DNA of 64,000 nt from Serilophus lunatus (lineage: Eukaryota; Chordata; Aves; Passeriformes; Eurylaimidae), in the NCBI GenBank assembly GCA_013399895.1, contig VXBA01003735.1:155348-219347 (forward strand). Direction: 5' to 3'. Below are positions 1 through 12,200 of this stretch, piece after piece. The notes under the pieces were generated by a model. That model was not told where the DNA came from. It worked only from the letters and a program-made list of their open reading frames with translations, and ran no database searches. The position numbers were made by a program, and so were the translations under genes. Every line of letters begins with the position of its first letter. The stretch's first letter is position 1.

Positions 1-3000
1 AGGGGGCAGAGGCCCCTGCTTCCTTTCTCTTTGGCAGGAAAGGGAGGGTGGACAGGGAAGCGCTGCCTGTGGATCACTTCTTCTGTGGCTTGCTGGACAC
101 CAAGCTGGGTGCTGAGATTAGACTTCTTAGGGAGCTCCTAAATCTGGCACAGAGGACTGACATGAACAGGATATGATTCCTCACGGATAGGACAGTGTAG
201 AGACACCTGTAGATGCCACCCCAACTCACTAGCAAACCAAACCCACCAATTGGATTATAAAAGGAGTCTCTGGAGGGGGCAGCTTGGCTTGAAGTTTCCC
301 CACCCCAAATGTCTTTGCATCTTATATAATTTCATGCTGCAGAAGTCACATAGAGAACTGTTCTGGTTTAGAAGGGCCAAGGAGCACGTGGAGGTGAATA
401 TGCTCAAGGCACATGGGCAGCTGCATGGGGACACAAGTTCACTGCCAAGTAAGCAGACAGTGTAGCTAACACTAAGCAACCAGCTCAAATGTCACTGCAA
501 CATGGATCTTGCACCCAAGATACAGTAGACAAAGGAGAGCAGACATGTGCCCTTGCCATCAATTCCCAGCAATAAGGGGAGATGGGAAAGCAGATCCAGG
601 TTAAGGCACCAGTGGAGGGTCACACCCATAAAAAGTTTTGTGGAAGTATATTTTCAGTTCCTTTCCTATGTGAGAGGGGTGGTTGGTGCAGTTATTTTAA
701 ATTATAACCTCTTCTTCCCTTTTAAAAACTCTATTATCCAGACAGCCAATCAGGGTCAGCTATTTTGATTACAGCAACAACCTTTACTCTCTGAATCTCA
801 CTGCATTTTTTACCTGGGCAAAGGTCTCACTGGCCAGCTGTATGCTATGTGGTTAAACATACTCCTACCTGCTCACACGCAAAATAATGATTACAGCCTG
901 TACATGAAAGGGAGAGAGGGAAAGGAAATGCTGGCTCTGTCTGTGCTGAAAGTCCAGACACATAACTGAGCTGAGAGGGGCAGTCATCAGCCCAGCAAAC
1001 ACTGTGAGTGCAGGTTATCACCAAAAGCCCCTCTGGTTTCCTTCTGATAGCATGTTTTCTTCAGGTATGAAGCTATGGGGCTTCTATACTTTTGATCACA
1101 AACTGATTGGGGAACATGGAGTACAAAATCCAGTGCCAGTTCCCCACTCCAGCGTCAGCTCTCAGTTATGCCCAACCCTCATCTTCCCTGGCTGCATTAT
1201 TTATAGCTGCTCATATCACATGCTGGCCAGCAGGGGTTAAAAAGGGAGCTTCCATCCCTAATTAACTCTGCAGATTTAGCAAAACAGGACACTTGTTCAT
1301 GCTCTTAAACAGTATACTTTCCAAGCATTCCTCAAATCCCTTTTTCCAAGCCCCTGGCACATCATCTCCGTGGTTTGGTTGTCAAGCTGGCCAAACTCTT
1401 CAAGCCAAATAATAGTCTGCTAATGCCTGCAGAAGAGAGGCCACAGAGAAGTATAGATCCCAGGTAACATATTCACCGCAAAGTTAATCTTGGGAGAAGT
1501 GTTACTCCCAGAGGCAGCCAAAGCCTAAGCATCCATTTTCTAACAAATTGACAACTTGAGAGATTTCCTGGGAAAATTATTCCCCCATTTGTCTCCATTT
1601 AGAGACCCTTCCCCCATTTTCAGACTGTGTGTGACCTTTTCATCTGATCTCTCCTTCTCCATTCTCAGCTCCCACTTCACAGCTCATTCTTGTGACAACC
1701 CTGGATAGAGAAGAACAAGAGGTGCCTGGCAGAGCAGGTGATCCAGGCATGTGGACACCATTTTCAAAGGTGTGATGAGACAGAATAACATCAAGGAGAG
1801 GAAACAACCTCAAACCAACCTGATGAGGCAAACTAAGTGGCTGGGTCAAGCAAGAGCAAAACAAAGGACACACTTGTTTGTGGCAGAGGTAGTGCACTCA
1901 TTGATAGTTCAACATCAGGTCTGGATCCCAAGGACAAGAAAAAGACTGTATGAGGAATAAATGTTCTAAGGGAATGAAGGAAGCTGTAGAGAATCAAGTA
2001 GAGGGTGTCCAGACCTTCTCGTTCACCTTTCAGGAAAAGCCTCTCTCCCTATTGATGACTGGTGCTGTTTCTTGGTAGCTTCTGGCTTCAGTGTTTCCAA
2101 GCTGGCCTCACAGCCCATGCCTGCTAGTTCCACATCAGAATGATACAGGGCCACAAACCTGAGACTAGAGGAGTTAAAACTGCATGATGACCATAAGATC
2201 CTTCTGCTGGTCCAGGGCCCACTGGAGAGCCTGGTGCATCACACTCCTTCAGTCTGGGATGTTATCTGTGATCCAGGATTTGGCCCCCTTTTGTTTTCCA
2301 TCCTTGTCAGGAGATTCCCACCCCAGAGGAGCCTGCAGGGAGCTCAGCGCTTTCTCTTGGTGATTCACCAAGGTCATGGTTTCACTATGCAGCCCGAGCT
2401 AGACTCCAAGGAATGTTTTCTGATTGTCTTGAAGTGGCCAGAAATTGTTACAATACAGATTTTTCAGAAAGGAATGTTGAATTTATATACACAAATATTG
2501 AAGTATTGAGTACAGAACTGACACTTTTTTTCTGTTAATAAAGCCTAGAATGTAGACAGCCTACACTTAAATACCCTTAAAATTAAACCATTCTAAAGTA
2601 GGTATGTAAAGATTCTCAGAAAACAATATTAGGATGTTCCTCCTTTTCTCCTCTTTGTGTATAAGTTCTGGAATTTAGAGAAAAACCTATAGCAAACAAT
2701 GGTATTTCTTATTACTCGGATCATGGCTGCTAAAATCCACCACAATCACACACGGAAATAGCTAAATTCCTGTAGACAAAGAAGGCTCAAGGCAAATTGG
2801 TTTCTTTAAACCTAAAATGTAAGCCTGGCTTGTTCATGATGAAATGCTGGGCTTTCTGTAATTTAATTGAAGAACAACATCAAATAAAATAGTCTGAGCT
2901 AAAAAAATTAACTTTTTTTCCAAAAAGAAGTGTAGGTGGGGAAGGGGTTTCTGGAGGCTTTTCATTGTATCTTCATCCTTTCAAGTGCTCTTTTACCAGA

Positions 3001-5324
3001 AAATCTCCTTCTTCCTTAGGGTGGTTAAAGGCCACAGCTTCTGACAAGGTGGGGACCTCAGGACTCTGTTTATATTGTGTATGGGTCTTAGGCTCAGGAT
3101 TCACTCAGGCTTCCAAGAAATCTCAAGTGGCTTTTTTTAAAGTTGAGCAAAGTGCAACAGAGTCCATCTGCAAACAGCTGGACAAGAGTTCAGTGCTCCT
3201 TTCACACACAGGCTTATACGTGCAAAGATGAAAGCAGCAGAGGTATGAGAAAGTCCCTTGTATGGCTTCCAAAATATGAATAATTACTGGTATACTGAGA
3301 GTGAAAACAAAAATATAATTGATTTGTATCTGCCTAGTTTTATAGTCTCATTTATGAAGAGAAAAAGACACTCAATTAGTGCCATTCTCTTATTTCAACT
3401 GATTTCCAGGGCTCAAGTGCTGAAAACTGAATGAAAAACAATAGGTTATTATTTTCTTCCGTGTCTGAGTTCATAAGAAAATTTACTGATGTGGTATTTT
3501 GATGAATCATTCCTAGGGTCACGCAACAAAGAATCAATGAACGATGCTTTCAAACATCTGTCACCAAAACAAAGTTAATTTTCACTGCATGAATTTAGTC
3601 CCAAGCCTCTGTCAGCAGTGGTTTCAGGGGAACCATATTCTTGTTTCAGTCAGTGACTTTTGAAATATCTTAAGGCCAGCATTTCAGCGACATTTCAAAG
3701 TCACATCTTCAGCCAGAGTTACTTTACATCTTACCCTCTCTTTAAAATCTGAAAGCCAGTACCAGTACCCAGACTTGTGCCCCTTTCTCTTCCCTCAGAA
3801 AATCCATCTCATTACCCATCTCCAGACTCCCTGTTTCTGTGAGAGAATCCTGTCTCTTTTTTTTTTTTCAGACCACTTAGTTTAACACTAGCAAAACTTT
3901 ATGTTAAAACCCAAATAAAGCTCTCTAAATTGCAAGTGCAGATTCTGAAGAAAAGCAAGGGCCAAGACTGCACAGTCTGCTCAAGGGGGAGTGCCAGGAG
4001 CTCTCACCCCCTTCCTGCTCTTCATGAACCCAGGGGAAAAATCTGCTTCTCTCCGGTCCTCTTCCCTCAAAGAGGAAGAAATGAAACTGCAATATTGGCA
4101 AAGTTTAGACAAAACATTGCTTCCTCCTTGGAAAATTAAGGGGCTCAGGAAAAAAACCCCAATTGTGACAGCTGCTGTCAGTTCCCTTTTCCCCTCACTC
4201 ACCAGCTGCACTATTACTAAGCGTTAAGGAGCCTAAAAAAAGCATTTTGTGGCAAGGACCAAGTTTATTCATTCTCACTCACCCACTTGCTTTCATTTTA
4301 GGTTACTTGGCTTTTTGACAACTCCTCAATCAGATTCATCTGGGATGCTCATTTGAAATATATAGATGAAGAAAAACGAGAGGACATGCAGTTACTTCAG
4401 AATGCCAGAAAGAGAGATAACATCCTGCACTGGCAGTCTTCATGCTCCCCACAAAACTGATATCACCCAGGGGCTCATTTCTCCTTCCCTGCACCTACAA
4501 GATTTCATGAGTATATGGTGTAATTCAAGGCACTACACAAGATTACAGCTCAGATCTGACCTACAGGTTATAAGTAAAAAACTTTCACAACAGGTAACCC
4601 TTATTGCTCTCGACTTATGTATATCTGTCCATATACAGCACCCACCTCCTCATGCCTATCAGCCTTGTGCTTCCTACTGCACTCACCTGCCACTACAGCA
4701 GAACATAACAAAATGCACCAAGCAGTCTGCTGCCCCTCCAGATGCCCTTTAATTACCCTGCTTCCTCCTGCAGGTGAGTGGGATGCCTGGCAACAGAGCT
4801 GTGATGGATCAGGGAAATTACAAAGAGGGCTGTGGTTATCACTGAAGAAGGCAGGGGAAAAAATATGTGCCTTTTGCTTTTGCATTACTTTATAGAAAAG
4901 GGTGGTATAAGTCAGAGTTGGCACTTCTTCGTGCCTCATGGCTCTTGGCTTGAAGCCTGTTGCTCTTGGAGCCTGGGTTACAAGTTCAGGCTGGCTGCAG
5001 TCTTGGCCTGATCTCTTGTGCCCTTTGGGGAACAGTTCAACACCTGAAGCTCACAGCAGTGTACTGGGCTGCTCCATGGGTTTTCTGCAGCCTAGCTCCT
5101 GGTGGAGCCTCCCAAGCAAGCAGGCCTACAAAATGCTGCCCTGTTTTAGACAATTCCCCCCGCCCGCTTTTGAGCTTGCAACCTTCAAAATATCAAAAAG
5201 GAATAATGCTCAAACCCCCAGAAAATACAAAGCATGAATTTGATTAAGTGGATGCACACAGCCAGCCTGAGTCTCAAATAAATACAACTTTTTTTTGTAT
5301 AAAACAGAATATTACAGTGTAACT

Positions 5325-5341
5325 AAATAAATAAATAAATA
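5325..5341. repeat. (AAAT)n microsatellite
   Basis: About four tandem AAAT units. Simple repeat with no evident function. Confidence 0.8.
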
Positions 5342-5589
5342 TCTATTATAAATTGTCCCTTTTTTTGTATTTCTCTTGAAAAAAGTCACAGCAGGTTTGC
5401 TTGGAAGCTTGAGGTGCCATTGTAAGGGTTTCTCTCTTGCATGTGTAGGGTGGGCAGCTTCTCAAGTGTTCAGTGATGCACCAGGGCTGGGGGACACCAC
5501 AGGAACCCACCTGCGGGCAGCTCCATACTGCCTGCACTTCTTGGCCTTGGTACAGGCAGGAATTACCTGATGGAAGAGAGGTTGTTGTG

Positions 5590-5595
5590 TTTATT
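5590..5595 (-). promoter_or_regulatory. Candidate CD200 polyadenylation signal
   Basis: TTTATT on the plus strand reads AATAAA on the minus strand, about 360 bases past the proposed CD200 stop. It is the first canonical hexamer I noticed there. The cleavage site is not established. Confidence 0.3.
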
Positions 5596-5951
5596 TCTTC
5601 CAAATACATAGATATTTTAAGTGCGAGGGTAAATATCCTGGCTATATGTATTTTCAAATGGATCCTTGCATCTCTCTGTGTGAGGGGAGACTAAAGTTTT
5701 CCCCTCACAATCCCACCAGCAGTCTTCAGCTTGGACCTAGAGGCATAACACCCATGGAAGACATGTATTGCATTTCCTGCACTACTTCTTTTTCTCCAAA
5801 ATGCTCATGAAAAGTCAGGGCGCTCATGCTAGGCAGATCCTGCAAGGAGGATGAGGAACCTTCACAAAACTGGGCTGTGATTTTCTGAAACAACATCACC
5901 TCACTCAGTTTACCCCCTGCTACCTCAAGCTTGTATCCTTCACCTCCTGCA

Positions 5952-6254
5952 TCAGGATGGCCTCAGGGGACAATCAGGCAGTGCCTCAGCCGCTGCCCCA
6001 GCCTGGTACCCTGAGCTTTCCTCACGGGGACACAGTTTGTTTGAGATGTCCTCAAAGTTGCTGCCCCCATGAGCTGTACTGGCCATGCTGAGGGAGGTTA
6101 TTTTAGGAGCTGCAGAAGAATGGTGCACGGGTCTGGTTACTGCTTGCACAACTATTTTGTGCATAAATGTAGTAGACTTTTCTGCCGCAGCGTTCCTTGT
6201 CGTAGACATGGCGAATGTTGTAGCTGCCGGTGCAGTCGGGTGCCTATGGGCTGG
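5952..6254 (-). CDS. CD200: CD200 exon 5 (proposed long cytoplasmic tail)
   Basis: The acceptor ends ...gcatag and is followed by 100 in-frame codons and a stop. The phase-0 start matches the phase-0 donor of the membrane exon. The product is rich in Ser, Thr and Ala, with one Tyr (ESSGYQAG) and no ITIM or ITAM. Mammalian CD200 ends about a dozen residues after its membrane span, so this exon is inferred from phase and an open frame only. Confidence 0.5.
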   Translation of the reverse strand, partial: PAHRHPTAPAATTFAMSTTRNAAAEKSTTFMHKIVVQAVTRPVHHSSAAPKITSLSMASTAHGGSNFEDISNKLCPREESSGYQAGAAAEALPDCPLRPS

Positions 6255-9200
6255 CTATGCAGAATAAGGTTTCCCCTTCCCATCGTGTTGCTGCCCAGCT
6301 CTCTGGCGGAGGGCTAATCCCTGTGTCCCTCTCTGGCCCAGGAGCAACCTGGGCTGAGCAATGTGTAGGCAGCCCTGGTGTGTCTGGGCAGAGCTGGGTC
6401 ATGACACTGATCTCTGCGACTGGTGGGGGTGAGCCCTGCAGCACCCCGTGGAAAGGCAGACCTACCCAGCATGGCCAGTCTGGGTTTCTCCCTGAGTCAC
6501 GTAGGTGCCTGAGGCAGAGGCAGACAAGGCAGGTGAGAAGGAGAAGGGAAGTCAGGGGGACCAGTACCCCCACTGCAATTGCAATGGCTGGTACCATGGT
6601 GCTGTTGCCCGGACCTGTGTGAGAGACAGCAGGGGCTCAGTTTGCACGTGAAGTAAAAAAAACCACCTGAAACCCATTTCAAACATCCCCTGGCCATTCT
6701 TTGGGGTGAGTTTGGGCAGAGAGGGGCACTGGGAGCACATGTCAGCATGACCTGTGCTTGGGGTCTGATGTTACGGCTGGGTGTGTGGAACTCAGCCCCC
6801 CAAGCTACCCAACACTGGCATGTCTTGTTGGTGTGCCAAGCTATGTGACAAGGAAATCTGTCACAGACACAGGGAGGCTGGGGCACATCATAGCATACGG
6901 GGGACCTGATGAGTAGTAAGACATTGTATGCCATAGCCCAGGCCATCCAGATATTCCCTGGTACCTGCTTCATCCCTCCCAAGCCCAGCCCCAGCTGCTC
7001 TTCCAGGCATCTTTCCCACCTGGCCCCAAACCTCTGAGGAGTTTTCTGATCTACCCTAGGAGGTGTTTCTCCACCCTACTCCAGAGCAGGGGCAGAGTTA
7101 CATACTGACCCTGCTCCAGGCTGTCTGTCGGTGGGACCAGGGTCACATTTAGAGAAGGGTGTTGGATCACACAGGCGATGGGGTACTCCTGGAGGATTCT
7201 GGAGTGGGTGTGGGTGAAATTGCTGATGACAGTCACGGTCTGGTTGCTGAACTTAATGTGGTATTCCCTTGGTTTCTGCTGCAGGATGCTGGGAAGGTGC
7301 CAGGTTATTTTTGGAGCTGGTTTCCCTGTTGCTGAGCAGCTCATCCTCACCATTTTCTCAGAATCCTCAGCTTTCTCTTGATTGGGTATAAGCTTAACCT
7401 CCACTCTGGGGTCTGAGATGGCTGTAAATGACAAAATGACAAAATCCTTTTCATTTCTGCCCACGTTTGAGTAAAGAGCATCTGTATTTACAATTATTGG
7501 AGGACAAGCTTGATATCTAATTTACCTCCCCCTCCTCAAAGACCCAGCAGTGACAAATAAGTGATCACAGCAGACTAGAAGTGAAGAGCCAGACAAAAAC
7601 AAAGGGCAAGAGGGTAGAAGCATCTCAGTTTCAATTCTGTAATTAACAGTTGCACTGCAGCATCCCAGCTGAGAAGTGGTGATTATGGATGAGTTAAAAG
7701 CAGTAGGTAGTGAAACCATGAAACCATATGTTCTCTCTCTGTCAGAGCTGAACTGCTTGAATGAGTTAAAATTCTTGAATTTTTTTTTTCCCTTAAGCTT
7801 ACCTGCAGGATTCGCTTTACTGCAGTTTGAGGTGTATAGAGTATCAACACAACAAAGGAATAATGCATGTATTTATGCAAGACAGTAATAGTGAATTTGT
7901 ATGTGGTTAGACCGCGGGATTTCACCTGTGGAGGGTTTGTGCTTATACAACTTTCTTCCCTCTAGTGCTGTGTTTTGAGTGCATTATGGTATCCCTCAGC
8001 ACTTTCATTAAAATCACTTCTTCTGAACTCTTTCTCACCCTAGAAGATTTGCGGATGCCGTCACATTTCATCTTAGTCAGCAAGAAGGATGAACTACAGG
8101 CATCATTCATGTTTACTCACTCTCATGAAGCCTGCTTGTTGATTCCTAGTTATAGAAGCTCTATTTGCAAGGAATAGAGAAAGGAAAAGAGTTCAGGAAA
8201 CTGTTTTCAATCTGGATGGAACTCCAGGTGAGATCTGAACATAAAGATACATCTGTCCCATGTACAAAGTCATCAATTTATCCTTGGCCATAAAATCATA
8301 CCATAATTTACATCAGAAATTTAGGGCTGGAAGTCATCTAGCTTCTACTCTCTTTGATTAGGTCAGTTTGCTCAGATCAAGATCTATAAAGGCACATAAC
8401 TGTTTAGGGGTGCAATCCATAGGTTTCTGCATAGCAGCTCTCCAGCCTGCCCTCTACTTCAGTGCATGTGCTGATGGAATAGGGGATCCAAACCACACTC
8501 TACTTCTAGGTTTCTGTTTCTGAGAATATTACTTCTTTTTGACCATCTAAGTGCAGTGTTAATTCTAGTTTCAATCAAGTCTGAGTTACTATGAATGTCC
8601 TCTGATTAAAAAAGTATCCATTACTGTATTTAGCAGAACTGCATGTGTTACTATTTACATAAGAAAAATAAAAATGGTCACTACAATATTTATGTTGAAA
8701 CTCATTTTTGTACCACCACTAGTGAACATACCATATCATTTAGCAATCCTTAAACAAACAAAGAAACAAAACTTTTGTTTACTCTTCGTAGGAAAAAGGA
8801 TTATTCTTTCTTTTGTGAGGTAAACAAAGATTTGCAAAAGAGCAAGATGCAGCAGACACTGTGAAAGGGGGCAAATGTTTGTACCAGATGCATAATGGCA
8901 CCTATAACCTCTTGGTACAATTCCAGACACTCCTCATAAGGTTGTCTGCGTCCTCCAAGTTGTAACTTCCAGACAGTGGAAGCAAGACTTTGTATATCAT
9001 CAGCTTTGTTTGTTGTTTGATTTTTTAAGAGCCTGATCTCATTAATTTACTATGGTTGTGCGTTCCTAGGAGAGATAAGTGTGTATATCGCCCTTTTTGC
9101 ATTGTCAATAGACAGAAACTCAAACCCCACACAGCTGATGAAAGCTCTGAGAGCAACAAGAAAAGTGTGTAGGGGGATTTCAGCTGGAACTTCTCAAAAT

Positions 9201-12200
9201 CTCCCATGTATGAGAAGACTAGTGTCACAAATAGTTTATGTTTTGATTAATAAATGATCTCTGAACTTCTTCTTTCACTCACGGGATCCATAAAAGTAAT
9301 GTATCCGCCCACGATATTAACTACAAATATTAGGTTGCAAAATTCAAAAACAACTAAAGAGAGTAGTCACAAGTGTTTCTATAGAGGATGAGAAATATTT
9401 TTTGCCAGAAACACATGCACTCCATTCTTAACTCTTAGTTTGACTAAGCAGTTCTCTCTCTTCTCACATTGGACCCCAAGGAATAATCCTGTAGGGCTGA
9501 GCTTCTCTCTAGCAAATGTCTATAATAGATGCACTGTCAAAACTTGTAAGTTCTTGCTTTTGCAGTAAAGTCCTGCTGCAATGGCCGCTAGCGTGTGCCC
9601 ACAGATGGTGTTTGACGCCTACACTTAACTGCTTCTTTTGCCTTTCATTAAAATACTTGTTTACAGTGAAAAAGTCCTCACAAGAGAGGTTGTGTGCAAG
9701 TACTTGATTTAGTTGCTCTTGAAGAGTTGTAATGCAGATGTTCCTAAATTTGACCTCTGTCAGCATTCCCGAATATTTTTTTAATGAACTACATCACTTT
9801 GTGATACAATGGCCTTCTGTAATTTGTGGGGGACTGTGAGGTCACGACGTGCTTTTTATATTTAAAGGCTTACAGTAGTCTCATAGAGACTGACAAAAGG
9901 TTATAGGAATACGCCTCTTGATGAAAGCAAGACTTTTCCAGCTGTGTAGGTGTTCACCAGCAGTACTGTGCTTTGGTTTCCATGATTAAGAAATATTGAT
10001 GACATTTCTCCACTGTGCTCGAGTCTTCCAGGCAAATGGTGCCATCTATAGTGAAGGCAGAAGGACTCTGAAGGTGGCCAGCAAATACCCAGGGAATTTT
10101 GTGACCAGCATGTCTTGCCTATTCTCATGTGTCACATCCCCCTCTCAGTATACCTGCTCCTCAATATCCTTCCTGATTTTCATTCTCATCCACTTTGGAA
10201 ATGAAGGATGGCAAAACTTTCTAAAGTAAAATGGAGGGGGAAGGAGAACAGAAGAGAGTCACCAAGCATGATTGAAACTACTCTGTTTCAAAATGGATTT
10301 TGCTAAAGGGATTTTGCTTCTTCCTGGGTTTTCTGTTTTCAGCCAGGGAGGTCTGAGGTCCCTGCAGTCATACCTGCTTCTTTTTTCACAGTGTTGTATC
10401 CAGTTTTTACGTGGTTTCACTTCCACTCATCACACAGCAATGGTGCCCATCCTGTAACAGCCCCTCTTGTGAAGGCTGTTCTAACCAGGCAATTACCAGC
10501 TTGTAAAGTCCCTGGCAGTTCCCACTTCAGGGCAAAGACATGGCAGCATTTCATTTTCATCTGGGGACTCTGGCTTGCTCACCTTGCCCTGAGCCTCTTA
10601 GCCTTGGGAGATTCCTGCTGGCTTCACACTCAGTCATGGGACACCCTCTGGGCTTGTTCAGACAAATTGTTCCCGTCATTGTGAGTTGGGGAACAAAGGA
10701 GCAAGACTGTGGCTTTGAAGTGGCATCACATAAATTAGCTTCAATGAAATACACCATATATGAACCAAAATATTTTGTCACAGTGCCAAATACTCAGATC
10801 ATGGTGACAGGGCAGGTTCGAAACAGCCTGTTACAGGAAGGCCACCATGACCTGTGTGAGGAAGCCCCCTGGCAGTGGTCCACAAGCCCAGGAGAGAAGT
10901 GAAACCCTTCTCAGTTGATGTGTTTTCATCCAAGATGCAGGAAGAGATGCTTGCCTGAGTGTGTGTGGCAGCAGAAAAACAACCTCTTTTTTCAAAGTAA
11001 TGCTCCGGTGAAGTATGAACCGTAGCCACACAGCTGGCGATTTTGAAAAGGAATTACCCACTTGGATTAAAAACAAACAAATAAACCAACAAACCAAAAC
11101 CAGAAAACTAAAGCAATCTAACTTTGTGTTTAGATTTATATGATAAACAAGGGTGGGAACCCTCTGCAAGGCACTTCCATGTTTTTCCTGTAATATATAA
11201 TCAGTGTTTGCCCTCCGAATGACTCAGAACTGGATGTCTTTAGGAAGACCTTCCTCTTCATATATGAAAAATTGCATGCATTTCTCTTTTCTGCTGATGG
11301 GAAAAAGAACTTTTGCTCCAGATTTGGTTTTCCCTCGCATTTCCCACCACTACCCTCTTTCTCCTATTGCTTTCTCCTGTAAGCCAGAGGCATGTTTTCT
11401 CCACACAAAGTACTCCAGACACGTGTGTGGACATATGTGTCTGTGTGTTTGTCAGAAGATGGTACTAGGTGCAAACAAAATACTCTGCAGATGTCACATT
11501 ACCAGCAACAGGTCACAGACACTGATATTCTCCACATGGGACATTATCCTTGGCCTATGTCCCTACAGCAGAATCATCCATGAGAACGGAGTGGCCTCAG
11601 AGCATGTTTTATGTCTCAGCTTTCTCACTGGCAGAAAATCAGCAGCCTTCCTCAAAAGATAAGCAGCTTTTCACTTTTTTTTCTATTGATTTTGCTTATT
11701 TGTCTTTAATTTCAGCTTGTACTTGCAAGTTGATGATTTTGTGTAGAAGTGAAAAATATTGCCCCCTTGACTCATGATTTGTTTCAACTCTCTTCTTTAA
11801 GCTAATTGATGCCAATCTGCCCAAGATATTCATGTGGCAAATCCCATAAGCTGTGCTGGTTTTAAGCCCTTTTTCTTTTTTCCTTAACATTCCTTTCCTG
11901 ACTCCAGCCCAACTACTGTAATTTTTAGTACCGCTTTAAAATGAGCTTTTGGCTACTCTGGTCATGCATGTGCCTCCTTGCCTTTTGAATACTTCACAAA
12001 TTTTTTCAGACTATATGCAGAGCAAGGAAACAATTGTCTGATTTCTAGGCTTAGGAGGTGAGAGGAGCAGCAATGAAAGAAAGCAGAGCAGCACAGGTTT
12101 CACGGCTGTGGCCAGCCAGCTGTCAGCACAGCGCCAGGGCAGGGAAACTCAGAGGAAGTCATGGGTTACACATCAGCTTTTGAATCTCGTTGCTGCTGAC

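Larger units (their letters stand above)
1..5951. other. Intergenic DNA downstream of CD200; no gene recognised
   Basis: Both strands carry only short ORFs with no recognisable domain and no convincing chain of splice-flanked exons. The sequence is moderately GC-rich in places, for example 4.9-5.2 kb. The right end should include the CD200 3' UTR. A short AAAT microsatellite lies at 5325-5341. I see no RNA gene and no well-preserved transposon. Confidence 0.6.
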
